Shown piece by piece: positions 26,583 to 35,690 of a stretch of 64,000 nt of DNA. The notes below the pieces were generated by a model. The model made no database searches and was not told the DNA's origin. It was given only the letters and a program-made list of their open reading frames with translations. The translations under genes and the position numbers were made by a program. The stretch lies in contig NZ_CYPU01000068.1 in assembly GCF_001458195.1 (NCBI RefSeq), positions 62,001 through 126,000 on the forward strand, given 5' to 3'. Origin of the DNA: Ruegeria atlantica (GTDB lineage Bacteria > Pseudomonadota > Alphaproteobacteria > Rhodobacterales > Rhodobacteraceae). Each line of letters opens with the position of its first letter. Within the stretch, counting starts at the first letter, position 1.

Positions 26583-27485
26583 GTGGCAAAAGACCGATCA
26601 CAGCGCGATGAATACACAACCCCCTTGCGCCGCCTGCTGCTGGGGATTGTTGTGTTGTGTCTGCTAGGCATCTTTCTGATCTGGCGGATCGACAGCCCGC
26701 GCGTGGAACGGTTTCGCGCACAGGTCGTGGACAGTGTTGTGCCGTCGATGGAATGGGCCATGGTTCCTGTCACCGCCGCCGTCAATCTGGTGCGCGATTT
26801 CCAAAGTTACCAACGGCTGAGTGATCAGAACCAGGAATTGCGCAGCGAATTGCGCATCATGCGCGCCTGGAAAGAGGCCGCGTTGCAGCTGGAGCAGGAA
26901 AATGCCCGGCTTCTGGACCTGAACAACGTGCGTCTTGATCCGCGCCTGACCTATATCACCGGGGTGGTCATGGCCGATAGCGGCTCGCCCTTCCGCCAGT
27001 CGGTCCTGCTGAACGTGGGTGAAAGGGATGGGATCAGGGACGGCTGGGCCACCATGGACGGGATTGGCGTCGTCGGGCGTATCTCGGGCGTTGGCCCCGA
27101 CACCGCGCGTGTTATCCTGATGACGGATGCATCCAGCGCAATCCCGGCCACAATTCAACCGTCTGGCCAAACCGCCCTTATCACCGGCGACAACACTCAA
27201 TCCCCGTCGGTGGAGTTTCTGGAAAACCGCGAACTGGTACGCCCGGGCGACCGCGTTGTAACCTCGGGCGATGGCGGCGTGTTCCCCGGAGGGTTGCTGA
27301 TCGGGCAGATCACCGAAGACCCCGGCGGGCGTTTGCGGGTGCGTCTGTCCGCAGATTTCGAACGGCTAGAGTTCCTTCGCGTTCTGCGCTTCCACATGGC
27401 CCCGGTGATTTCGGATCCTGGCGGCATCGTGGGTCCACGGCAACCCGAGGCCGCCCTGACCCCACCGGAGGTCGGCGATGGATAG
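26583..27485 (+). CDS. mreC: Rod shape-determining protein MreC
   Basis: A 300-aa bitopic membrane protein: a cytoplasmic N-terminus, one membrane helix (LLLGIVVLCLLGIFLIW), a coiled coil (about 75-105, SDQNQELRSELRIMRAWKEA), and a periplasmic beta domain that binds PBP2 and activates it. The start is GTG at 26583 after GGGAAGGAGTCCT, a good site. Its end overlaps mreD by 8 bp. Confidence 0.95.
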   Translation: MAKDRSQRDEYTTPLRRLLLGIVVLCLLGIFLIWRIDSPRVERFRAQVVDSVVPSMEWAMVPVTAAVNLVRDFQSYQRLSDQNQELRSELRIMRAWKEAALQLEQENARLLDLNNVRLDPRLTYITGVVMADSGSPFRQSVLLNVGERDGIRDGWATMDGIGVVGRISGVGPDTARVILMTDASSAIPATIQPSGQTALITGDNTQSPSVEFLENRELVRPGDRVVTSGDGGVFPGGLLIGQITEDPGGRLRVRLSADFERLEFLRVLRFHMAPVISDPGGIVGPRQPEAALTPPEVGDG

Positions 27486-28014
27486 GCAAACCTCTCATCT
27501 TTGGCTCAAACGCTGTTTGTACGTGTTTCTGGCGTTACTTATTATGTTCCTGCATCTTCTGCCTCTGGATACACAGCCGGACCGGTGGCCGTTTCCGGAC
27601 ATGCTTATTGCGTTAACGTTCGCCTGGGTACTTCGCCGACCGGAATACATTCCCATTTTTCTGGTTGCTGCGGTGATGCTGATGGCCGATTTGCTGCTGC
27701 AACGACCTCCGGGCCTGCTGGCAGCACTTGTGGTTTTTGGATCGGCGTATCTGCGCTCGGCCGCGCCCGGAATGCGCGACGCCGGGTTTATGGCTGAATG
27801 GACAACGGCCGCTGTGGTGATCGCGGGAATTTTCATATTGAACCGTGTCATTCTTGCTATTCTATCGGTACAGCAAGCAGCGTTGGGTCCTGTGGTGATA
27901 CAAGTGGTTCTGACAATTGCGGTTTTTCCTCTGGTCGTTCTTCTCAGTCAGAATGTGCTTGGCGTTCGGCGCGTGTCAGTGTCGGACCCCGGCACAAGAG
28001 GGGCCCGGGCATGA
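27478..28014 (+). CDS. mreD: Rod shape-determining protein MreD
   Basis: A 178-aa integral membrane protein with about five hydrophobic helices and little else, which is the MreD pattern; it links MreB/MreC with the wall synthases. Overlaps mreC upstream and mrdA downstream (ATGA), so translation is coupled through the operon. Identity rests mainly on position plus hydrophobicity (LYVFLALLIMFLHLLPL, FPDMLIALTFAWVLRRP). Confidence 0.92.
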   Translation: MDRQTSHLWLKRCLYVFLALLIMFLHLLPLDTQPDRWPFPDMLIALTFAWVLRRPEYIPIFLVAAVMLMADLLLQRPPGLLAALVVFGSAYLRSAAPGMRDAGFMAEWTTAAVVIAGIFILNRVILAILSVQQAALGPVVIQVVLTIAVFPLVVLLSQNVLGVRRVSVSDPGTRGARA

Positions 28015-29960
28015 AACAACGCAATCCCAAAGCGCAAGGATTGGCCTATAGACGCCTGCCGCGCCGCGCGTTGATCCTGGGCGGGTTGCAGACTGCGTTT
28101 ATCGGCGGCCTGGCAGCGCGAATGCGCTTTATGCAAGTGGATCAGGCTGACGAGTACCGTCTGCTGGCCGAAGAAAACCGGATCAACATTCGTCTGATCC
28201 CGCCAACGCGCGGACGCATCTATGACCGCAACGGCCAGATTATCGGGCAAAACACGCAGTCGTATCGTATTGTTATGGTCCGCGAAGATGCGGGCGACGT
28301 CGACAAAGTCATCGCCAAACTTTCAGAGCTTATCCCGCTGACTCAGGAAGAGATTAATCGCGCCAAGACCGAGATGCGCCGCTCTGCCCCGTTCCTGCCA
28401 GTCACACTGGCCGATCAAGTCACGTGGGAAGATATCTCCAAGGTCGCGGTTAATGCGCCCGCGCTGCCCGGCGTTACGCCTGAGGTGGGCATGGCCCGTC
28501 AATATCCCCGCTACGAGGATTTCGCCCATGTCGTTGGTTATGTCGGGCCGGTCAGTGACTATGACCTCAGCCTGATCGAAGATCCCGAACCGGTGCTGCG
28601 TATCCCCCGGTTCCAGATCGGCAAGGTCGGTCTGGAGTCCAAACAGGAAATCAGCCTGCGCGGAAAAGCTGGCGCAAAACGTGTCGAGGTCAACGCCACA
28701 GGCCGCATCATGCGCGAGCTTGACCGGCAAGAAGGCGAGGCAGGGGCCGATCTGCAATTGTCCGTTGATGCGGACCTTCAGCAATACGCCCAAGCGCGCC
28801 TGGCCGATGAAAGCGCGGCTGCAGTCGTAATCGACTGCGAAACCGGGGATATCCGGGCCATCAGTTCTGCCCCCAGTTTCGACCCGAACCTGTTCGTGCG
28901 CGGGATATCGGTCGCGGACTACCGGGCATTAACTGAAGATAACTACCGCCCGCTGGCCAACAAGACGGTTCAGGGCACCTACCCGCCGGGTTCGACCTTC
29001 AAGATGATCACTGCGCTTGCCGCACTTGAGGCCGGAGTTGTTGGCCCCGGCAACACCGTCTATTGCCCCGGCCACCTGAAGGTCGGTAGCCGCCGCTTCC
29101 ACTGCTGGAAACGCGGCGGGCATGGGACAGTAGATCTCAACTTGTCGCTAAAACGCAGCTGCGACGTCTACTATTACGATGTCGCGGTGCGTACCGGCAT
29201 CGACAAAATCTCGGAAATGGCGCGCAAGTTCGGACTAGGCGTCAAGCACGACATCCCGATGTCAGCTGTCGCTGCCGGTTTGGCCCCCAATCAGGAATGG
29301 AAAGAGCGGGTCCATGGCGAAGGCTGGCTGGTAGGCGACACGGCGAATGCCTCGATCGGGCAAGGGTTCATGCTGGCCTCGCCCCTACAGCTTGCGGTCA
29401 TGACGGCAAGGATCGCCACAGGCCGGGCCGTGAAGCCGCGTTTGGTGCGGTCCGTCAATGGCGTCGAGGAACCATCAGGCGCGGGTGAGCCGCTGGACGT
29501 CAATCCGTACAACCTGAATCAGGTACGCAAAGCGATGTTCTCGGTCTCAAACGACAGGGCTGGCACCGCCTATCGCAGCCGCATCATCAATGATGAATTC
29601 CGCATGGCCGGCAAAACCGGCACCAGCCAGGTGCGCAACATCACCAAGGCCGAACGCGCGGCTGGCGTAATCCGCAACGAAGACCTGCCGTGGGAACGGC
29701 GCGACCACGCGCTGTTCGTCAGCTATGCGCCGTACGACAATCCGAAATACGCCGTGGCAGTGGTGGTGGAACACGGCGGTGGCGGATCCAAGGCAGCGGC
29801 CCCGGTCGCGCGGGACATCATGCTGCAGGCTCTGTACAACGGCACCCCACCGCTTGAGGCTTATCCGGTTGCAGATCGTGACCGCATCAAGGAACAACAA
29901 AAACGGCTTGAGGGCGACCGTCGCCCTAAAGCGCGACCTCATGAAAAGGACCGCGCATGA
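28011..29960 (+). CDS. mrdA: Penicillin-binding protein 2 (peptidoglycan D,D-transpeptidase)
   Basis: Class B transpeptidase of elongation, 649 aa. A membrane anchor near the N-terminus (ALILGGLQTAFIGGLAA) is followed by the pedestal (IPPTRGRIYDRNG) and the transpeptidase domain with the active-site Ser in PPGSTFKM, SCD in LKRSCDVYYYD (family SxN variant) and KTG in MAGKTGTSQV. The start ATG 28011 overlaps the mreD stop as ATGA; the frame reads much further upstream but that part is mreD in another frame. It overlaps rodA by 4 bp. Confidence 0.96.
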   Translation: MKQRNPKAQGLAYRRLPRRALILGGLQTAFIGGLAARMRFMQVDQADEYRLLAEENRINIRLIPPTRGRIYDRNGQIIGQNTQSYRIVMVREDAGDVDKVIAKLSELIPLTQEEINRAKTEMRRSAPFLPVTLADQVTWEDISKVAVNAPALPGVTPEVGMARQYPRYEDFAHVVGYVGPVSDYDLSLIEDPEPVLRIPRFQIGKVGLESKQEISLRGKAGAKRVEVNATGRIMRELDRQEGEAGADLQLSVDADLQQYAQARLADESAAAVVIDCETGDIRAISSAPSFDPNLFVRGISVADYRALTEDNYRPLANKTVQGTYPPGSTFKMITALAALEAGVVGPGNTVYCPGHLKVGSRRFHCWKRGGHGTVDLNLSLKRSCDVYYYDVAVRTGIDKISEMARKFGLGVKHDIPMSAVAAGLAPNQEWKERVHGEGWLVGDTANASIGQGFMLASPLQLAVMTARIATGRAVKPRLVRSVNGVEEPSGAGEPLDVNPYNLNQVRKAMFSVSNDRAGTAYRSRIINDEFRMAGKTGTSQVRNITKAERAAGVIRNEDLPWERRDHALFVSYAPYDNPKYAVAVVVEHGGGGSKAAAPVARDIMLQALYNGTPPLEAYPVADRDRIKEQQKRLEGDRRPKARPHEKDRA

Positions 29961-31096
29961 GCTATCTTGAATACGCCGTCAAATCCACGCCAACGGGGTT
30001 TCGCAAGTTCCTCTACATGAACTGGCCGCTGACTTTGTTGCTGATCAGCGTCGCCAGCGCCGGATTCCTGATGCTGTATTCGGTCGCGGGCGGGTCCTGG
30101 ATGCCCTGGGCCGAACCCCAGATTGAGCGGTTCGGACTGGGACTGACCGTTATGTTCATCATCGCGTTGGTACCGATCTGGTTCTGGCGCAACATGTCCG
30201 TCTTGGCCTATCTCGGCTCGATCGTTCTGCTAATTTTTGTGGAACTTTTCGGCACCATCGGCATGGGTGCGCAGCGTTGGATCGACCTTGGTTTCATGAG
30301 GCTCCAGCCTTCCGAAGTCATGAAGATTGCGCTGGTCATGGTTCTGGCTGCCTACTACGATTGGTTGCCGTCTCATAAGACATCGCGACCGCTTTGGGTG
30401 CTTATTCCGGTCATCCTGATCCTGATCCCTACGGCTATGGTTCTGAAACAACCCGATCTGGGCACGTCGATCCTGTTGTTAGCGGCGGGCGGGGGACTGA
30501 TGTTCCTGGCTGGCGTGCACTGGGCTTATTTCGCCGCCGTTATCGCGGCGGTGGTCGGCTTGATTGCGACCGTGTTCAACAGTCGGGGCACCGAGTGGCA
30601 GTTGCTCAAGGATTATCAGTTCCGCCGAATAGACACTTTCCTTGATCCCTCCACCGATCCGCTGGGTGCAGGCTATCACATTACCCAGTCGAAAATTGCG
30701 CTGGGGTCAGGCGGCTGGAACGGGCGCGGGTTTATGCAAGGGACGCAGTCGCGCCTGAACTTTCTGCCCGAAAAGCACACGGACTTCATCTTTACCACGT
30801 TGGCCGAGGAATTCGGGTTTGTCGGAGGCATCACTTTGCTGACCCTTTACGCCCTGATTATTATCTTCTGCATGGTTACGGCTTTGGCGACAAAGGACCG
30901 GTTCTCATCCCTGGTCACCTTGGGGGTCGCGCTCAACTTCTTCCTGTTCTTTGCGGTCAATATGTCCATGGTCATGGGCCTTGCGCCGGTTGTGGGCGTG
31001 CCCCTGCCGATGGTCAGCTACGGCGGGTCCGCCATGCTGGTTCTGATGGCTGCCTTCGGCATTGTTCAAAGCGCGCATATTCACCGCCCTCGCTGA
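29957..31096 (+). CDS. rodA: Peptidoglycan glycosyltransferase RodA
   Basis: SEDS-family polymerase of 379 aa with about ten membrane segments, which makes glycan strands in complex with PBP2. SEDS marks are GAQRWIDLGFMRLQPSEVMKIALV, KQPDLGTSILL, and the C-terminal GVPLPMVSYGGSAML. Last gene of the mre-mrd operon, overlapping mrdA as ATGA. Confidence 0.96.
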   Translation: MSYLEYAVKSTPTGFRKFLYMNWPLTLLLISVASAGFLMLYSVAGGSWMPWAEPQIERFGLGLTVMFIIALVPIWFWRNMSVLAYLGSIVLLIFVELFGTIGMGAQRWIDLGFMRLQPSEVMKIALVMVLAAYYDWLPSHKTSRPLWVLIPVILILIPTAMVLKQPDLGTSILLLAAGGGLMFLAGVHWAYFAAVIAAVVGLIATVFNSRGTEWQLLKDYQFRRIDTFLDPSTDPLGAGYHITQSKIALGSGGWNGRGFMQGTQSRLNFLPEKHTDFIFTTLAEEFGFVGGITLLTLYALIIIFCMVTALATKDRFSSLVTLGVALNFFLFFAVNMSMVMGLAPVVGVPLPMVSYGGSAMLVLMAAFGIVQSAHIHRPR

Positions 31097-31111
31097 ATTG
31101 AAAGGCCCCTC

Positions 31112-32044
31112 ATGCCCGTCAACGTCCTGTTTTCCGCGCGCCCAGAACAATGGCCCGTGTATGAACCTCTACTTACAAAAGGGCTGTCGCAGGCCGATCT
31201 GGACTTCCATCTGGCAACCGAGTTTGCGCCTGATCAGGTCGACTATGTTGTCTATGCACCAACAAGCGGGCTGCTGGATTTTTCACCCTATACACGTTTG
31301 AAGGCGGTTCTGAGTCTTTGGGCAGGTGTTGAAAAAATCGCGGGCAACGAAACGCTGACCGTGCCATTGGCCCGGATGGTGGACCACGGGCTGATGCATG
31401 GCATGACCGAGTGGGTCGTCGGCCACGTGCTGCGCTATCACCTGGGCATGGACCGCTATATCACCGTGCAGGACGGCGTGTGGACGCCCGATGCCCCACC
31501 GCTTGCCAGCGAACGGAATGTGTGTGTGCTGGGCCTTGGTGCGTTGGGAGAAGCCGCGGCAACCGCGCTTGCCGCGTTGAATTTCAAAGTGACCGGTTGG
31601 AGCAGAACCGCAAAGGACATCCCGGGGGTAACGTGTCTGCATGGCACCGACGGCTTGCGCGCCGCGTTGTCCAGTGCCGAGACCGTTGTCCTGTTGCTGC
31701 CCGACACTCCCGCAACGGAAAACGCACTGAATGCGGACACTTTGGCCTTGCTGCCCAAAGGCGCTCGGATCATCAATCCCGGTCGCGGTCCATTGATCGA
31801 CGACGACGCGTTGCTGGCCGCACTGGATTCAGGACACATTGCCCACGCCACGTTAGACGTATTCCGCGTGGAACCCCTGCAGCCGGAACACCCGTATTGG
31901 GCGCATGCCAACGTGACCGTCACGCCGCATATCGCGTCGGAGACCCGTCCGACAACTGCGGCCCAAGTGATCTGCCAGAACATTATCCGAGGTGAGGAAG
32001 GCAAACCCTTCCTGCACCTCGTCGACCGCAATCTAGGCTACTGA
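31112..32044 (+). CDS. ghrA: Glyoxylate/hydroxypyruvate reductase A
   Basis: A 310-aa D-2-hydroxyacid dehydrogenase using NAD(P)H to reduce glyoxylate to glycolate and hydroxypyruvate to glycerate. The Rossmann motif GLGALGEAAATALAAL starts near residue 145, and the catalytic Arg, Glu and His appear in NPGRGPLIDDDALL, RVEPLQPEHPYW and VTPHIASET. The N-terminal half matches the GhrA subgroup. It starts 15 bp after rodA and may be read through from that operon. A GC-rich hairpin just after its stop may terminate it. Confidence 0.88.
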   Translation: MPVNVLFSARPEQWPVYEPLLTKGLSQADLDFHLATEFAPDQVDYVVYAPTSGLLDFSPYTRLKAVLSLWAGVEKIAGNETLTVPLARMVDHGLMHGMTEWVVGHVLRYHLGMDRYITVQDGVWTPDAPPLASERNVCVLGLGALGEAAATALAALNFKVTGWSRTAKDIPGVTCLHGTDGLRAALSSAETVVLLLPDTPATENALNADTLALLPKGARIINPGRGPLIDDDALLAALDSGHIAHATLDVFRVEPLQPEHPYWAHANVTVTPHIASETRPTTAAQVICQNIIRGEEGKPFLHLVDRNLGY

Positions 32045-32049
32045 TCCGA

Positions 32050-34065
32050 TCAGGCCGCGGTAAGCCCGCGGCCTTTCAACAGCGCCTCGACCCCCGGCAA
32101 ACGCCCGCGGAACGCCAGATACAGCTCCTCAGCTTCGCGCGAGCCGCCGGTGGACAGGATATTGTCCTCCAGTGCTTTGGCGCGCTCTGTGTCAAAGGCA
32201 CCCCCAGCTTCTTCGAAGGCCGCGAATGCGTCGGCATCCATGACCTCGGACCACATGTAGCTGTAATAGCCCGAGCTATAGCCATCGCCAGCGAAGACAT
32301 GGGCAAAATGCGGTGTCGCGTGGCGCATACCGATGGCATGCGGCATATCGATATCAACAAGAACCTCGGCCTGTTTCGCCATCGGATCAGCCGGCGCTTC
32401 GCCTTCGTGGAACGCCAAATCGACCAAGGCTGAGGCTACGTATTCCACGGTCTGGAACCCCTGATCAAAATTCGCGGCCTTCAGAACCTTCTCAAGCATA
32501 TCTTGCGGCATCGGCTCACCAGATTCGGCATGCGTGGCAAATTCCGCCAAGACTTCCGGCACTTCCAGCCAGTGTTCATAAAGCTGGCTGGGAAGCTCTA
32601 CGAAGTCACGCGCGACGCTGGTGCCAGAGATGCTTTCATAGGTCACGTTGGACAACATCTGATGCAATGCGTGACCGAACTCGTGGAAAAGCGTGCGCGC
32701 ATCGTCATAAGATAGCAGCGCCGGGTCGCCCTTGGCGAAGTTGCAAACGTTGATCACGACGGGGGCCTGCACCTCGGGGAACTTTGCTTGGCTCCGCATG
32801 GCGCTGCACCATGCGCCCGATCGTTTGGAACCCCGCGCGAAGTAGTCACCGATGAAGACAGCGATATGCTGCCCGTCGCGTGTTACGTCCCAAGCCCGGC
32901 AATCGGAGTGATAAAGCGGTACATCCAGCGGGGCAAACTCCAGCCCGAACAGCCGGTTGGCGCAGGAAAAGGCGGCCTCGATCATACGATCCAGCTGCAA
33001 GTACGGCTTCAGCGCAGCTTCATCCAAATCATGTTCAGCCTTGCGGCGCTTTTCGGCGTAGTAGCGCCAGTCCCACGCCTCGAGCGGACCGTTGATGCCG
33101 TCTTCCTGCATCATCGCGGTCAAGGTTTCGGCGTCGGCGTCAGCCCTTGCCTTTGCCGGCCCCCAAACCTGCATCAGCAGATCGCGAACGCGGTCCGGCG
33201 TTCGGGCCATTTCAGTTTCCAGCTTGTAGTCCGCGAAACTGGAATATCCCAATAGCTTGGCCCGTTCTTCGCGCAAGTTCAGGATTTCAGCCGCAATCTC
33301 GCGGTTGTCCGTTTCACCCCCATTGGCACCACGCGCGGTCCAGGCCCGATACGCTTTCTCACGCAGATCGCGGCGCGGCGAGAATTGCAGGAACGGTACA
33401 ATCAGCGACCGCGACAGAGTGACGACAGGACCATCAGTACCCTTCTCTTCCCCGGCAGCGCGGGCTGCATCCACGACGAAACCCGGCAAACCTTCCAGAT
33501 CATTCTCGGTCAGGTTCATGAACCATTCGCGCTCGTCCGCCAAAAGGTTCTGGGTGAAGGACGTCCCCAGCGTGGCAAGGCGCGACTTGATCTCTTGCAT
33601 GCGGGTGTCATCGTTGCCTTCCAAAGCCGAACCAGCGCGCACAAAACCGCGATGGGTCAGCATCAGAACGCGGGCCTGTTCATCGGTCAGGTCAAGCTGA
33701 TCCTTGCGCGCCCACAGATCCGCCACCCGCAGGAACAGAGCTTTGTTAGACGAAATCCCCGAAAAGTGCGCCGAGAGTTTGGGCGAAAACGCGCGTTGCA
33801 GCTCTTCCCGCGCAGGATTGCTGTCGGCACCCGAAACGGTGAAAAAGACAGACAGCACCTTGTCCATCTGCTCTCCGGCTGCCTCAAGCGCCTCAATTGT
33901 ATTGGCAAAACTAGCTGGGTTGGAATTGTTAGCAATCGCGTCGATCTGCGCGTTATGGGCGGCCATCGCCTTGTCCAATGCAGGCGCAAAATCATCATCC
34001 GAAATCTCGGCAAATGGCGCGATTTCAAATGGAGTGGTCCAGGCGGACAGGATCGGGTTGGTCAT
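32050..34065 (-). CDS. M3-family metallopeptidase (oligopeptidase A / Dcp-like)
   Basis: A 671-aa cytosolic zinc peptidase that degrades short peptides left by proteases and signal peptidase. The zinc motif is LFHEFGHALHQ (HExGH variant usual for M3), with the third ligand region ESISGTSVARDFVELPSQ and the substrate motif YSSGYYSYMWSEVMDADAF. No signal peptide. The length fits PrlC/Dcp members. ATG 34065 follows AAAGGAGATCCGC. It is 105 bp downstream of the MoeB-like gene, so it may end the rpoHII block or have its own promoter. Confidence 0.93.
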   Translation of the reverse strand: MTNPILSAWTTPFEIAPFAEISDDDFAPALDKAMAAHNAQIDAIANNSNPASFANTIEALEAAGEQMDKVLSVFFTVSGADSNPAREELQRAFSPKLSAHFSGISSNKALFLRVADLWARKDQLDLTDEQARVLMLTHRGFVRAGSALEGNDDTRMQEIKSRLATLGTSFTQNLLADEREWFMNLTENDLEGLPGFVVDAARAAGEEKGTDGPVVTLSRSLIVPFLQFSPRRDLREKAYRAWTARGANGGETDNREIAAEILNLREERAKLLGYSSFADYKLETEMARTPDRVRDLLMQVWGPAKARADADAETLTAMMQEDGINGPLEAWDWRYYAEKRRKAEHDLDEAALKPYLQLDRMIEAAFSCANRLFGLEFAPLDVPLYHSDCRAWDVTRDGQHIAVFIGDYFARGSKRSGAWCSAMRSQAKFPEVQAPVVINVCNFAKGDPALLSYDDARTLFHEFGHALHQMLSNVTYESISGTSVARDFVELPSQLYEHWLEVPEVLAEFATHAESGEPMPQDMLEKVLKAANFDQGFQTVEYVASALVDLAFHEGEAPADPMAKQAEVLVDIDMPHAIGMRHATPHFAHVFAGDGYSSGYYSYMWSEVMDADAFAAFEEAGGAFDTERAKALEDNILSTGGSREAEELYLAFRGRLPGVEALLKGRGLTAA
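32053..32073 (+). terminator. GC hairpin after ghrA, lying inside the 3' end of the opposite peptidase gene
   Basis: GGCCGCGG (32053-32060), loop TAAGC, CCGCGGCC (32066-32073), followed by TTT. It begins 8 bp after the ghrA stop and overlaps the last codons of the convergent M3 peptidase. Confidence 0.6.
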
Positions 34066-34170
34066 GCGGATCTCCTTTGCTGGTCAAGCTAGGGAGGCGG
34101 GCCGAAATGGTCCAGAGGGGGTGCCCGCGATACAGCCGAAATCTCTAGCCAATCTAGCGCGATAGTAGGC

Positions 34171-35220
34171 TTACGCGTCGACTTTTCCGCAAATGGGGCA
34201 ATCAGAGCGTCGGGTCAGGGTGATCTTGCGGCTTTCGCCATAGAGCGCGTCATAGATCAGCATTTCGGCGCGCAGAGCCTGCCCGGCCCCAGTGATCACC
34301 TTGATCGCCTCAACCGCCATCATCGACCCCACAACGCCGGGCAATGGACCAATAACCCCCGCTTCGGCACAGGACGGGGCCAGACCGGGGGCCGGTGCCT
34401 CGGGGAAGATACACTGGTAACAAGGCGCGTCATTGGCGGGGTCAAAGACGCTTAGCTGACCTTCCCATTGCGACAGCGCACCTGAAACAAGCGGTTTTCC
34501 CAGTGCGACCGCAGTACGATTGGCCAAGTAGCGCGTGTCAAAATTGTCGGTGCCGTCCAGGATCAGGTCAAAATCGGCGAAAAGGTCTGCTGCAATCTCA
34601 TCAGTCAGACGACGATGGTAGGGCAGAACAATCACGTTAGGGTTTTGCGCCTGCATGGCTTGCTGAGCAGAAAAAACTTTGGGCATACCGATATCGGCAT
34701 CGCGATGGATCACCTGCCGCTGCAGATTGGCGTTTTCAACAATATCGTCGTCGATCACACCGATGGTGCCCACGCCAGCCGCCGCAAGATACTGCAATGC
34801 AGGCGCACCAAGACCGCCCGCGCCGATCACCAGCACACGGGCCTGTTTCATCTTTTTCTGCCCCGGCCCGCCCAATTCGCGCAAAACGATATGGCGGGCA
34901 TACCGCTCCAACTCGGTCTCAGAGAACTTGTCAGACTGCATTGCGGTTTCCTCGGCTTGCTTTGGCGCGGCACGGTTGCGCAGCGTTTTGAGCACCTTGC
35001 TATAGCTCAATACCAAAACCGCGGCACCACCTAGGATCAACCACAATGCCGCAGACCCGCCGGTTGCCTCGCGCAGCGGGTGCCCACTCGGCAACGTCAG
35101 TTGGATAACAAGTACTCCGATCAGCAAAACGCTGACCGACACGTAGCGAGCAGTTCGGGACACCCCCGCCACGTACCCAATGCCCCACAGAGCACCGGCA
35201 AGGATCAGAACCAGAAGCAT
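34171..35220 (-). CDS. moeB: Membrane-anchored MoeB/ThiF-type adenylyltransferase
   Basis: MoeB/ThiF E1-like enzymes adenylate the C-terminal glycine of sulfur-carrier proteins (MoaD, ThiS). The C-terminal 250 residues are classical: RYARHIVLRELGGPGQKKM, nucleotide loop VIGAGGLGAPALQYL at about 132-146, DGTDNFDTRYLAN, zinc cysteines in CYQCIFP and CPICG, and SCAEAGVIGPLPG. Unusually, about 95 N-terminal residues carry three hydrophobic segments (LLVLILAGALWGIGYVAG, VSVSVLLIGVLVIQLTL, ALWLILGGAAVLVLSY) before a charged linker, so the enzyme should sit on the inner membrane. The ATG at 35220 shares one base with the dut stop (TGATG). No rhodanese domain is present. Confidence 0.88.
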   Translation of the reverse strand: MLLVLILAGALWGIGYVAGVSRTARYVSVSVLLIGVLVIQLTLPSGHPLREATGGSAALWLILGGAAVLVLSYSKVLKTLRNRAAPKQAEETAMQSDKFSETELERYARHIVLRELGGPGQKKMKQARVLVIGAGGLGAPALQYLAAAGVGTIGVIDDDIVENANLQRQVIHRDADIGMPKVFSAQQAMQAQNPNVIVLPYHRRLTDEIAADLFADFDLILDGTDNFDTRYLANRTAVALGKPLVSGALSQWEGQLSVFDPANDAPCYQCIFPEAPAPGLAPSCAEAGVIGPLPGVVGSMMAVEAIKVITGAGQALRAEMLIYDALYGESRKITLTRRSDCPICGKVDA

Positions 35221-35675
35221 CAACCGCGTCCAGTCGAGCCAAAACCGCCTGCGCCGCGATCTGTGTCGCTGAGCACCTCGACAGGTTCAAACGCAGCCTG
35301 CACGACTGGGGCGACGACCAGTTGCGCGATGCGTTCGCCATGCGCAACCTCAAAACTTTCTTGACCGGCGTTCAGCAGAATCACCCCCAGCGGGCCGCGA
35401 TAGTCACTGTCGATCGTACCGGGGGTATTGGGCAGAGTAATCCCGTGTTTCAGCGCAAGGCCGGACCGGGGTCGAACCTGCACCTCGTACCCATTTGGAA
35501 TCTCGATCCGCAGCCCCGTGGGAATCAAAGCGCGCTGCCCCGGTTCCAACATGATCGAATTTCCATTCGGCAGATTCGCCCTGACATCCGCTCCCGCCGC
35601 GCCAGTCGTTTCATAAGCCGGCAAAGCGATGGCCGGATCGGCCCCGTCTTCGCGGATCACACGAATTGCTACCAT
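35220..35675 (-). CDS. dut: Deoxyuridine 5'-triphosphate nucleotidohydrolase
   Basis: Trimeric dUTPase, 151 aa, which hydrolyses dUTP to dUMP to keep uracil out of DNA. All five motifs are visible: [40 protein letters not shown] and the C-terminal [14 protein letters not shown] 35675 is preferred to the GTG one codon earlier. It lies 15 bp after coaBC (a frequent alphaproteobacterial pairing) and abuts the MoeB gene. Confidence 0.96.
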   Translation of the reverse strand: MVAIRVIREDGADPAIALPAYETTGAAGADVRANLPNGNSIMLEPGQRALIPTGLRIEIPNGYEVQVRPRSGLALKHGITLPNTPGTIDSDYRGPLGVILLNAGQESFEVAHGERIAQLVVAPVVQAAFEPVEVLSDTDRGAGGFGSTGRG

Positions 35676-35690
35676 CACTGCACCTCTTGT

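Noticed and set aside
27798..28010. Upstream extension of the PBP2 gene
   Set aside because: The added residues are Cys/Ser/Gly-rich and are mreD read in another frame; ATG 28011 overlaps the mreD stop as expected for the operon.
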